DNA of 64,000 nt from assembly GCA_028622995.1 (NCBI GenBank), contig JAJQJQ010000011.1, forward strand, positions 1,488,001 to 1,552,000, given 5' to 3'. Each line of letters opens with the position of its first letter. Position 1 is the stretch's first letter. The notes under the pieces were generated by a model. The model was not told the origin of the DNA. It made no database searches and worked only from the letters and a program-made list of their open reading frames with translations. Below are positions 47,845 through 57,952 of the stretch, in pieces. Made by a program: the position numbers and the translations under genes. Source of the DNA: Panagrolaimus kolymaensis. Lineage: Eukaryota > Nematoda > Chromadorea > Rhabditida > Panagrolaimidae.

Positions 47845-48804
47845 AAGATATTTGTTTTTATATTTTTTATAAAAATCCGGGTAAAAATAAAATAAAGCTA
47901 TTTTACTACTTTTTTGTTAAAACGTAAAATGATTCTTGAAATTTGCATACGTCTTATTATAGGCCATAATGTTGTTGATTGCAAAAAATAAACCCTTTTT
48001 CAAAAGCATCTAGAACAATCAAGAAATCAAGAAAAAAGCAAACGATCTTTGGTCTTATATGGATTTTCGTGTAGTGTGAATGATGATGATATGGCCTAAA
48101 TTTTTGGGGCCAGCCAGAGCATGCAGCACAATCGCGAAGCGATTGTGCTGCATGCGATAAAGCTGGCCCAAGTTGGGTCGGGACTTAGGGAGCGCAAGAT
48201 CTCTTTTTTTTCAACTAGCTTAATCATGTGTTTATGTTTATTAACTATGGCTGAAATTTGGTATACTTATGAGTGCCCATCTATATATTATATCTGTAAA
48301 GAAATCAAAAAAAAAAACTTTATAGATCGAGAGTTTTGACTAAAAATGTGTCCAAAAAAAAATGTCTGTTTGTTTGTCGTTCCGTTACAATTCTTAGAAC
48401 GAAAATGTCTCAATCAAAGAGCAAAATCAAAGGCGGATTATTTGAATGATGATTGAATGTTTTTCCATTTCCATGCATTTTTTAAATGTAAAAAGGTTGG
48501 ATAAAATAAAATAGTTTTTTCCTTCTGCTTTATTTAGTTTATTATTTATTTTATTATTTGTGATTGATTGATTAATTATATACTGAAGTGTTGTGATTTT
48601 TTTCATAAAAAAATTATAAATTATTATTAAAGAATTATGTTTATTATGATAATCATTTTACATTGTTTTTTTACATTTAAATTATTAAATTAATTAATAA
48701 ACAATTAATACAAAAAAGTTGTTTGCACAATAAATCAATTTGTTTGACTATAAAGCTTTAAAAAATGTATATTAAGGAATTAAATATAATTAAGCGTTAA
48801 TAAT
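47845..48804. other. intergenic region with hairpin repeat
   Basis: 3' flanks of convergent genes. Contains the GC hairpin at 48107-48169 and a TGTCTGTTTGTTTGTCG tract at about 48363-48380, probably the two ends of one repeat copy. The rest is AT-rich. Confidence 0.45.
48107..48169. repeat. nested perfect hairpin
   Basis: Inner palindrome 48119-48155: 17-base arms GCATGCAGCACAATCGC and its complement around GAA. An outer stem GGGCCAGC (48107-48114) pairs with GCTGGCCC (48162-48169). Strong stem-loop at the head of a repeat-like segment. Confidence 0.75.
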
Positions 48805-49884
48805 TTATACTCGTTTTCGATAAAGAAGCATTCGATAATCAGTGATATATGTTAGAATACTTCGACGATGGTCAAGTCTATTATCGTCGAGTATTATCCA
48901 TCCATCTTCATTCCTAACTTTTACCCAGGTTGTATAATGTGCTGGGCGTCGTTCGATAGCAGAAATTAAATTCCAATTAAAATCAAACATTCGAACATTA
49001 ACCATTTCTCTTACTCTTAATTTTCTTGTATCTCTGCCATTACTTAAATAACCATCAACCATAATAATAATGTACTGCAAGTGAGGATCATTGGGGTCTT
49101 GTAAAACTTTGTTACGATTTTGACGATGATCACCGCAATTACGTTCTTGATGTGCCCAATATTCCAAGAATTGAGTAAAACTTAATGACAATATATTATT
49201 GGGAATTCCTAGCGAATTGAGAAGGTATGAAATATATGATTGTTGCAGAAGTCTAGGAGCAAGGTTGCAGGGACAATCCCGATTTATTTGCCATCTAACT
49301 TGGAAACAATTTATGGCATTTATATTATTGTTTTCAAAATGGTGGTAAAGTTGATCCACAGCGTCTGTTACATCTCTATGTCCCTGTCTAAGATCGATAA
49401 AGGTTGGTGTATTAAGGAGTTGTCGAAGGTTACGAATATCAGTATTTGAATTATTGTAAATTCGAGAAAGTTCATTTATGATTTGATTTTGTGAATTGGG
49501 GCCATTTGCAACAAGCCATTGGACAAGTGGTGTGATTCGATGTAAGAAATTTACTGTTGCAATTAAAAAACAATCACTCCCATAATTTCTTAATAATAAT
49601 AGAGGTTGATCATTCAAATCTCGAAGCTGCACTGGCTGAAAAAATTAAATAAATTATTACTTTTTTTGTCTTATTTTAACAAAATTAATTACCTCCCAAT
49701 CCATAGTGTTATCATTTTGAGGTTTTTTAATTTTTGCTGGTATTTGAGCTTTTGTTTGCTTTTTTGGTTTTTTTGCATCGGGTTGTGGAACTACTAATAA
49801 ACTAATATTATTTGTAGCTTGTAGTTTACGTTTTCGGGGATTTGCTTTGAATGGTTGTTGCTTTTTGGTTTCTTTTGATGGCAT
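48805..49884 (-). CDS. divergent ubiquitin-specific-protease-like cysteine protease
   Basis: Exons 49884-49693 and 49635-48805 give 340 residues. The N-terminus is very basic (KETKKQQPFKANPRKRKLQ, PDAKKPKKQTKAQIPAKIKK), like a nuclear localisation signal. The second part resembles a USP fold: LLRNYGSDCFLIATVNFLHR with a candidate catalytic Cys at about 86 (USP Cys box: Asn...Cys then hydrophobic helix) and HYTTWVKVRNEDGWIILDDN with candidate His (about 297) and Asp (about 315). It lacks the usual zinc-finger CxxC pairs. The frame stays open upstream of 49884 to an acceptor at 49941, and a small extra exon starting at 50008 could extend it. The assignment to USPs rests on these two boxes only. 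Confidence 0.62.
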
Positions 49885-50505
49885 TGCAATTTGAAATAAG
49901 TCACGAGTTTTTCGAAGACGATTATATTCTTCTAATGATGCTATAACAACAAAAATATGATCAGGATGAATAATGTTTATTACTTATTTTAACTAAAACA
50001 AACATCATTTTCGAGTTTTAAAATAAATATAAGGCTTTAAAAATATTTTTAAATGGATTTACTGGATGTTCTCACAATAATTCGTGCGAATGATTCTTTG
50101 AATATTTATGCGCTGGTTATAATTTTTAAAAAGTGTGCAGCCTTTTCGTCTTCATTTTCTTTATATCATTTTTTTGTTTTTATTTTTTCTTTCTTCAAAG
50201 ACCTGTTGGTAGATGTTCGCAAGATATTGTTTAAATAAAAGAAAACAAAAAATTAGTGGCAATAATGAAAAGAAAAATGTAATGGTTTTTGTTCTTTTTT
50301 TGATTTTATTCTTTCATGCACACACACAATAAATAATCCATTAATCTGAGTTTGATTTCACGCAAATTTTATAATTTTTTAGTGAGAGTTAATTAAAAAA
50401 AAGTAGGTTTAAATCACAAAATAAAAGAATACATGATATTTATTTAAGTTATTAGTACATGAAATCAAAAGTCAATCAAAGCCTCATCAATACAAAATAC
50501 AATAT
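49885..50505. other. intergenic region, possible small 5' exon of the protease gene
   Basis: Sequence 50008-49984 (-) could be a first exon (MMFVLVKI) joined by a 43-bp intron to 49940 and in frame with the protease. Otherwise AT-rich; no further gene seen. Confidence 0.35.
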
Positions 50506-51010
50506 TTACAAAACAAGAAGCATAACAATACAAAGAAAAGATACAAATAAACCTGCACTTCCGCTGGCTTTATCAGCTGCTTCTGTTCCAGTAACATTTG
50601 AAGTTGGTTCAATAATGGCATCTTGAATTCCAAGACTTTCATCAAGAGAATCAAGAGTTGAGATGGTTGCTTGAAGAGGTGGTTCTCCAGAATTATCACG
50701 AGTTTCAGCAGGAAGACCAAGAGCATCAGTAGCAGGAGTATTCAAAGTTGCTTCAGATTCAGCATTTGAGTTGACGATAACAATAGGTTTGTCAGTGTCG
50801 AGATTACCAGCAGGAGGTTCACGTTCTTGTTCAAGAGTTGATACACCTTCATTGAGAACATTCATTGTTGATGGTTGTTTTTTTTTTTTTTTTAAATCTA
50901 ACCATAATTCTTCCAAATTCTTCACCATAATCATTATTTTCGATGATAGGTGCAGCAAACATTGAAGCCAAAGAGCAGATTAAAAACAAAAATCCAAATG
51001 TTGCATTCAT
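50506..51010 (-). CDS. secreted Ser/Thr-rich protein with GPI-type tail, frame broken at a 16-A run
   Basis: From ATG 51010 a clear signal peptide (MNATFGFLFLICSLASMFAA) and PIIENNDYGEEFGR lead to TTT followed by a run of 16 A (T on the + strand, 50878-50893). Continuing in that frame meets a stop soon after. One base less (or two more) puts it in the other open frame, which runs KKKKK-QPSTMNVLNEGV, then an acidic Ser/Thr/Pro-rich stretch, and ends with SAGLFVSFLCIVMLLVL, a hydrophobic tail like a GPI signal. Total about 167 residues. Signal peptide and tail in different frames on either side of a homopolymer indicate one gene with a slippage site or a sequencing error. Function unknown. Confidence 0.68.
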
Positions 51011-51932
51011 TTTGATGATAAAAATTTGATCACAAATTTAAAAAAGAAAGAAAAAAAAGAGTATTGTGATTTTATTGTTTATTTTGGCGTGATTTTTTTG
51101 CCGCTAATTTATTTTCACTTTGAGAGATCGCCAACTTATTTGTTTTTTTGAAAATCAAAAAATGGGTAGCATTAAAAATTTTTTTTCACTGTCGTCATTA
51201 TTTTAGTCTTTCCTAGTTTATTTCTTCTTCTTAAAGTTTTCCTTTTTTAAATAAAAATTTTTTTTAAATCAACGAAATAAATAAAAACAAAAAAAGAGTT
51301 TTGAAATAAATAAAAACAATGCAAGAAAATAAAACTTTTGATGTTTAAATATAATTTTAATTTTTTTCCGTCTTCTTCATTAGTAATATGCCTGCCGCTA
51401 TTAAGGAATAGCATGTTCTCATTTCCAATAATAATAAATTAAAGCGAAAACCATAGCAACAAAAATAATAATTACAATAACGGCGACAACGTTTAAACAA
51501 AGCATAATATTTTTTTTTTGAGTGGAGTTGTGTTATTAAGGTTCAGGCAAAGATTAAAAAATAAGAAAAAAAAAAGAAAAAAATAAGAAAATAAAATATT
51601 CAAAAAGAATTTTTTATAAAGTTATGTTGTTTTAAAACAAATATCACTAAGTGATTAGCAAAAACCGGTTAAATAAAAAAAGATTGTGCAATGTGATGAA
51701 AAACATTTTTTTTCTTCACTGCTTATTTTGACCCAGAAAAACAAGAGATGAACAACTATCAATAACAAAAAATAAAATCAATACAAATAAGTAAATAGTT
51801 TAAATAAGAAAAATTTGTGTCTTTTTTCCTGTACCTACTAACACCCTTGTCATGGCTCCTTCTTTTTTTATTTGCTATTGAAATTTTAAAATTACTGGTA
51901 CAAATCTCTTCGAGCTCAATAAAAGAATGGAA
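51011..51932. other. intergenic region with a possible small ORF
   Basis: Upstream of the Ser/Thr-rich gene (-). Very AT-rich. Contains the 28-codon frame at 51419-51505 (-). From 51911 it shows TCGAGCTCAATAAAAGAATG, a diverged copy of a segment inside the adjacent inverted repeat arm. Confidence 0.4.
51419..51505 (-). CDS. candidate 28-residue single-pass membrane micropeptide
   Basis: An ATG-to-TGA frame encodes MLCLNVVAVIVIII followed by FVAMVFALIYYYWK. Almost the whole chain is a membrane helix, closed by aromatic residues and a Lys at the cytosolic or lumenal edge. Size and build resemble invertebrate SERCA-regulating micropeptides, but no specific residue match is claimed. It may instead be chance in AT-rich DNA or the last exon of something unseen. 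Confidence 0.3.
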   Translation of the reverse strand: MLCLNVVAVIVIIIFVAMVFALIYYYWK

Positions 51933-52883
51933 ATCATAACTATTACAAGGCTAAAAGCCAAAAAAAGGTGGAAGTTGTGTCTCGAGTCAATAAAAGTATG
52001 GAAATCTCAAAGATTCAAGCCGACTCAACTTCGCGCCCCAAAAAAAATTTTGCACCTCAATTTATTTTCGCTACTATAAATTTTTACATTTACTATTGTT
52101 TTAATTAAAATATAGTCTAAATATTCTCTGAAATGATCCAAAGACGGAATCAAATGGTCCAACTGACTCGATCGGATGGTACTGTCACTGAAACTGTTGC
52201 TGAACTCATGGATGTCATCGTTCAATTCTATGAAAAACTCTATGTATCTCGAGATGGGAACTATGTTCATGTTCGTGATCCAGAATCATACTTTGTTCCT
52301 AATTTCGCATTAATCGACCTGTTAATTCTCTTTTTCCTCCTTTTTTTAAACTTTTCTGACGATACTAACTTTCCTTTAATGCTTTGATAACGTTTATTAA
52401 TTAAAGTTTTTTATTTTACTTTTAACATTTTTAAATATATTTAAAATAAATAGCTTCCAAAAACATATTTCAACATCAAAAAATAATTTTTTGTTGTTAT
52501 TTAACTTTTTGATGCTACTTGAAGCTTAATTTTTATCAACATGTGAAATGTTTTTGACTTTTTTCTTAAGCTTCTTTTTTTATTTTTTCTTAGCCTATAA
52601 TAAATAAAGTTTATAAATATGTTTAAAGATTTATACATTACCTCTTGTTATTCAATATAGTAACTTTTTTTAAATGTTTTCTTAACACGAAGCTTGTGAC
52701 CAAACAATTTCCTCGATTGAAAGAAAAAAAAATCACATTAAATCAATCTTCTCTTTTTTATCTAAAAATTTTTTTTGGGGCGCGAAGTTGAGTCGGCTTG
52801 AATCTTTGAGATTTCCATACTTTTATTGACTCGAGACACAACTTCCACCTTTTTTTGGCTTTTAGCCTTGTAATAGTTATGAT
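51933..52883. mobile_element. 951-bp element with perfect 119-bp terminal inverted repeats
   Basis: Left arm 51933-52051 and right arm 52765-52883 are exact inverted copies in my reading, beginning ATCATAACTATTACAAGGCT. The interior is AT-rich and carries a fragment (about 52133-52260, +) with the sequence pattern RRNQMVQLTRSDGTVTETVA then VIVQFYEKLY, which resembles the endonuclease-RT linker of non-LTR retrotransposons. No transposase is present, so the element is non-autonomous. Arm identity suggests a recent insertion. No target duplication is obvious. It ends 129 bases before the next start codon. Confidence 0.8.
52133..52387 (+). pseudogene. non-LTR retrotransposon fragment inside the inverted-repeat element
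   Basis: 84-codon frame whose first 40 residues resemble the LINE linker pattern (short basic start, DG-containing turn, FYEKLY). After about residue 45 similarity fades to hydrophobic AT-rich sequence. Too short to function; probably captured or nested remnant. Confidence 0.45.
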
Positions 52884-53012
52884 AGCATACTAAAAAAAAG
52901 AAATTGAGTATTTTTTAGCCGTTACAATTTTTCCAACTTTTTTTACAAGGATTTACCGCTTTTTTTTGATTATTTGTTTCTGAAATAATATACTTTAAAT
53001 TCTGACTTTTAG

Positions 53013-55849
53013 ATGGTTGATAACCAAGATCGTGAGGATACTGCAAGCGAGGTTAATCCTGATAAAGCTGATTCGACACCGTCTCGAAAAAGGAATCTTA
53101 ATGATCTTCTCGAAGCTCCAGCAACTTTAAAAAATGAAAATGGCGACGATGAGTGTCAAATCATTTGCCAAACCTTACCAAAGAGACGTCGTAAAGAAGC
53201 TACTGATAATAAAATTACCGCTGTTTTTCAGTCAATGGTATTTTTTTTCTTTCGTTTTTGTGCTTTAACACTTACATTTCATATTCCAGAAACCTTCCTC
53301 ATCTAATGTTAATGGCAATAATGCGCCTCAATTTGCCGTTCTGCTCTCATTATTCCAATCCATGTTTGGATTCGGTATTCATCATGTTCCACAACAAGGT
53401 GCTTCAGAAAGTGATGTTTCAAAAGTTAATGAATGCTACACTGATGCCTTGAATGCTTTGAAGAAGATGGAAAAAGCTAAGTACGAACAAGCAATTTTAG
53501 CGGCAAGGAAGCTACCTAAACTTGCTATTGATACTATTGAAAGCGATTTCTTTAAATTTGCTGTTCGTGGTGCTAAGTATGTTTTATTTCTTCTTATTTA
53601 TGATTTCACTTATATCATCTATACTTTTTGTAGTGAATATGATCTACTTTATCCAAAATTCTGTGAAATGTTTTATCAATTTTCAAAAGGCTTGTACGAA
53701 GATTCGTCTTTGGAATCCGCTGCTTTTCCTGATCTCAAACTTGCTTTAATGGATTCCACGAATGCAAACCTGTTTGGAAATTGTTTAGCTATTTCTGACT
53801 TCTTCAATTCTTTTTCAACATTTTTGGATACCGAACTCCAGTTTTCTGGCGAAGATTTGTTAAAAGCTGTTAATTCTGGCATCGCTGGGTATTACAAACT
53901 TACTTCTCATGTTTTGTTAGCATTCATTCATGGATTTTCTCTTTTTGGCTTTTTAAAAGTAAGCTTCCTTTATATAAAAGATAACCATAAGCATATACTT
54001 ACTTTTAGAACATCAAATTACTTACTTCTGATCTCGATGATGTTCCATGGCCACCTTCTGCCTCATCTGAAATTTGTAAACTTCTTCTTCTTAGAAAAGT
54101 CACACCATTAAGTAAAGTCCTAACAAATACAACTGGTGGTTATTTGTATACAAATTTTAAACAAAATGATGTTGAAATTGCTGACAAAGCTAAGAAGTTT
54201 GATATTTCTTTAAACCATGAACTTGCAAAAGCGTTTGTTGATAAAGAATTCTATGAATTGAAACCGTCACAACAAATTCGATTACTTGAACATCTTATTA
54301 ACCTTTTGATGTCACTTGATTATTTTAATCAACAATTTATCTTCAAGGAGGAACTTATGGATGAATTAAAATATGATGGGGAAAAGGCTAAGGTAGACTT
54401 TGGATTCCTTTTGATTTTTATTTTCCTTGTTAATTTTTAGCTCAATGAATTGCTACAAGTGAATGCAGATATTAAAGCCAAAGGGAGAAAAAGTACTGTT
54501 CAAAATAACGATAAAATCCGTCAACTTGAAAACATAATTTTTGAAGAAGATCAACGGAGATGGGTAAGCTTTCTTCTTTTCCCAATATTGCTTTTATGCT
54601 AATACAACTTATTTTTAGCTTGCAAAGCTACATGCTGCTTTAAAACCTCCATCTTTAGCATTGGGCTATGATAGATTCCATCGTCGATATTATCTGTTTC
54701 CTAATTCACTCAATCATGGAATTTTCGTTGAAGAAGTTTGTTAATATAGTACTTGCTTTCTTCTAAAAATACTATTTTTTAGTTTTTTCAAATGGCATCA
54801 AAGGATTCATCCGACGACGTAGAAATTTATGATCCATTTGCTGTTGTGCTTGAAAAGCTTACAGTTGAATCTGCTCAAATTCCTCTACAAGAAAGTCTCT
54901 GGTACCGTATCTCAAACATGGAAGAATTTGAAGCTATTCGACAAGTCCTAACTAAAAAAGGAATTCGTGAAAGTGCCCTTTCTGAAGCATTTGAAAGCCA
55001 CAGTAACCAAATTGACAATGCCTTGGATGGAACTCAACAAGGTTCAGAACTGGATTTTGATGATGATCATACGGAAGTCGATTATTTGAAAGAAGAATTA
55101 GTGCAAGTTATCAAAAAAGCTGAATCTTATTCTTTCATTCATTTTACGACGACTGTTGAAGAAATTTTAAAAGGAATCGATGAAGCAAAAACTTTTGATG
55201 AATTGGTTTGTTTTTGAGGTATAGCTCTCATTATCACCTAATTTTTTTAGCGAAATGAAATTATTTCAACGTCAATCCCAGCAATTCTTCCATGCGCTTA
55301 TCTTCAAAGAATTCCAGGTCAAAGATTTTTTCGTATCAAAGCTTGGCTTCTTTTTGCTGAATTATGTCAATCCGTTTCTCAAATGCATGCTTTATTATCT
55401 TTTTTGAAAAATGAAATTCGAGCTGATAAACTTTTTGGGATTAAATGTCCTCGTTGCAATTTACGATTCGATGCTCCTCCTATCAACAAAATTATAGCTT
55501 GTGTTTTATGTTATGGCTATATCCACTTAAAATGTCACGATCCTGAAACCGAAGTTGATCCAGATCCTATGAAACCATTTTGGATATGTGAAAATTGTAA
55601 TAAGCTTCCAAAAAAGCTTCCTGAAATGATCGAAGATGTTAAAGAAGATGAAAAAGAAATGGAACCGAAAGAAATGCCTTCTTTTGAACTTAAAGGAAGA
55701 ACTTTGAGAGTATGCTTTTCCATAATTTATTTATAATAATTTTTTATTTATTATTTTAGTCTACGACAGCACGCAAAGCAGAAGAAAACGCTGATGATTC
55801 TTCGAGCCGAACACCGAGTCTCTCATCGTCATCATCATCTCGATATTAA
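53013..55849 (+). CDS. DDT/WHIM/PHD chromatin-remodelling accessory protein (BAZ1/ACF1- or RSF1-like)
   Basis: Nuclear regulator that probably partners an ISWI ATPase. Nine exons (53013-53237, 53290-53576, 53634-53958, 54009-54392, 54441-54563, 54619-54735, 54783-55205, 55251-55709, 55760-55849) join in frame to 810 residues. A basic N-terminal signal (LPKRRRKE) precedes a DDT-like domain at about 215-275 (LFGNCLAISDFFNSF). A WHIM block follows at about 463-476 (LGYDRFHRRYYLFP). A PHD finger lies at about 694-745: CPRC, CVLCYGYIHLKC and FWICENC. The tail is Ser-rich. No WAC motif or bromodomain is seen, unlike full BAZ1A. The ATG directly follows TTTTAG (53012), a trans-splice or intron acceptor, so an upstream coding exon cannot be excluded; the transposable element sits in that upstream space. 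Confidence 0.82.
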
Positions 55850-56433
55850 CAAGAGCCTTCTCTACTTTCTACAAAACAAATTAAAGATGTATGATTAGCT
55901 TTGTAATGTCAAGATCTGTTATTTGATTTGTTAAAAAAAATATCTTTTTCATGTTTTTGTTTATTAAATTGGTATCCTTTTTTGTTGGAGATAATCGACA
56001 AACTTAGTTTGGATTTAAAAATTCTTCTCTTTCTGGAAGTTCAATAAGGCAACCTAAAACATCGCCTTTACCATATCCTTCGCCGGTGTAAGTTCGACCA
56101 ATAGCATCATGAGAATTTGTTTATTTTAGTGATCTCCAACTATAACTAAATTTACTAATAAAAAATGTGTGAAGATAAACGAATTTCAATACTTAATTTA
56201 GGTATGTTTAGACGTTTTCCTCTTTATATTTTTTTCTAAAGTTATTGCCTTTTTTAATTCCCAAAAAACTAAAGCGATGAATCAACATAATGAAGCATAC
56301 ATATATCATCAAATGTTATGTTTTGAGGGAGTTGTTTTGTGAACAGTTAAAATAGAAAAGAAAAAAGTCAAAACATTATTACAAAATTATTACATTTGTA
56401 TGTGTGGTTGATTCTTCATTTTTATGATTAAAG
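55850..56433. other. spacer with SPRY fragment
   Basis: Contains the isolated coding remnant at 56004-56120 (-); the rest is AT-rich 3' flank and lipase promoter. Confidence 0.4.
56004..56120 (-). pseudogene. ASH2-like SPRY domain fragment
   Basis: Reads NSHDAIGRTYTGEGYGKGDV then LGCLIELPEREEFLNPN-stop. The block GEGYGKGDVLG.LIELP is the end of a SPRY domain and looks most like ASH2L (the COMPASS methyltransferase subunit). Upstream the frame meets a stop with no splice acceptor, so this is a broken remnant of about 38 codons, perhaps a partial gene duplication. Confidence 0.6.
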
Positions 56434-57530
56434 ATGATGATAATCAAGTGTAGCGCTTTGTTGTTTCATATTATTCTTTGGACTTTAACAAAGTCGGAAT
56501 TTACACCAGATTTTACTCATTTTTTAAACACCCAATATGGTAATGGAATTTCACAAAGGCTTGGAAAACGTGGAATTGGATTGAATGATGATTTTGGTGG
56601 AAAGAAAAATCATAATGAAGTTGTAAAAAATGAGGTTAACATCACATTGATCATGTGCATTAAAAAAAGAGAATTAATGTTAGTTGTTTTTAGCCCGTTA
56701 TTTTTGTTCCTGGTGTTACACTTCATTCTGGAACATTCAGTCAACATTTTGATTATTTCAAAGCCAAAGGTTATTCAAACGCTGAACTTTATTCCACGTC
56801 TTATGGGGATGGCGGATTTACACCTATGTTTGATAAAGAAATGGCATGTGATGATGTTAAACGAGTGAGTTAAAAGCCAAAGTTCTTTAAAATGCTTAGG
56901 GTTATGCAGAGTTTATGATTATACGAAATATTTATTCATACAAAAAAGTTATAAGCGATAATAGTTTTTAAAACACGTATCTTTAGATCCGTAATTTCAT
57001 CAAATCCATTCATAATTACACTCAATCAAGAGTCGATATTATCGCTTATTCAATGGGAAGTGCAATTGCAAGAAAAGCAATTCTTGGTGGTCGTTGCGTT
57101 GATACAAATGAAAATCTCGGCCCTCCTTTAACAAATATCGTGGATACATTTGTAAGCGTTGCTGGAATTGCTTATGGTGTCGAAAAATGTGCACCATATC
57201 ATAATGCTTGCAATGTTAATAATGGAATAATTTGTGATTCTGATTATTTGGTAAAACTCAAAATAATCCAAATAACCCTTTTAATTATGTATTTTTTAGA
57301 GAGATATCAATCGACCAAATTATCGTTATGAAGGACAATTTTCTTTTTACATTTATAGCGATTTTGATTTTGTTATTGGACAACGATGTTGTGGAAATTT
57401 TTGTGCTGAATTAAAAAATGCTAATGGCGCTTCATCTCATGATCGAATCGATCATAACAGCATTATTACAGCAACTAAGGAAATTCAATTTGCAATGGTC
57501 AATCATCAAAAATATGATAATGTTAAATAA
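56434..57530 (+). CDS. secreted class-2 lipase (nematode lips family)
   Basis: Secreted alpha/beta-hydrolase likely acting on triacylglycerols or other esters. Four exons (56434-56634, 56694-56864, 56987-57250, 57300-57530) give 288 residues. A signal peptide (CSALLFHIILWTLTKS) precedes FTPDFTHFLNTQYGNG. The fold follows: PVIFVPGVTLHSG (oxyanion strand), ELYSTSYGDGG, and nucleophile elbow IIAYSMGSAIARKAILGG (Ser in A-x-S-M-G, where Ala replaces the first Gly as in related bacterial lipases). Cysteines in KCAPYHNAC, CDSDYL and RCCGNFC suggest disulfides. SSHDRIDH holds the candidate catalytic His. AATAAA at 57616-57621. Confidence 0.9.
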
Positions 57531-57952
57531 AAATTAACCATCGACTAAAATCTTTTTACGAATTTCATTAATGCTTGATTTGTTATTGTAAAATATTAAA
57601 AAAAATTTAAATTTAAATAAATTTTTTTATTTCTAAATTTATTATTTCTTCTACTTCTAAAATAAGTCACTTGGCCACCAAAATTTAATACACTAAAAAT
57701 CACTCGAGCTTGGTTTCACAAACAAAAAATTCTGAATCATTGCATTTTACAAAAAAAAACAAACATAAAAAAAACCGATGAAGGAAAATGTAATTTTGAA
57801 AGAATTATTTATCGCATGCTTCCAGCTCGACTGGAAAGTGGCGAAGGCAATGGAGTTCTGTTTCGTTTCCAATCAGATTTCATTGATAGATTCTTTGTAC
57901 AATCTTCCCAATCGGGCCAATATCGATCTAAGAATTCACAAAAATTTCATTA
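57531..57952. other. convergent spacer
   Basis: 3' flanks of the lipase (+) and FAX-like (-) genes. AT-rich. Short frames antisense to the latter gene are not credible. Confidence 0.4.
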
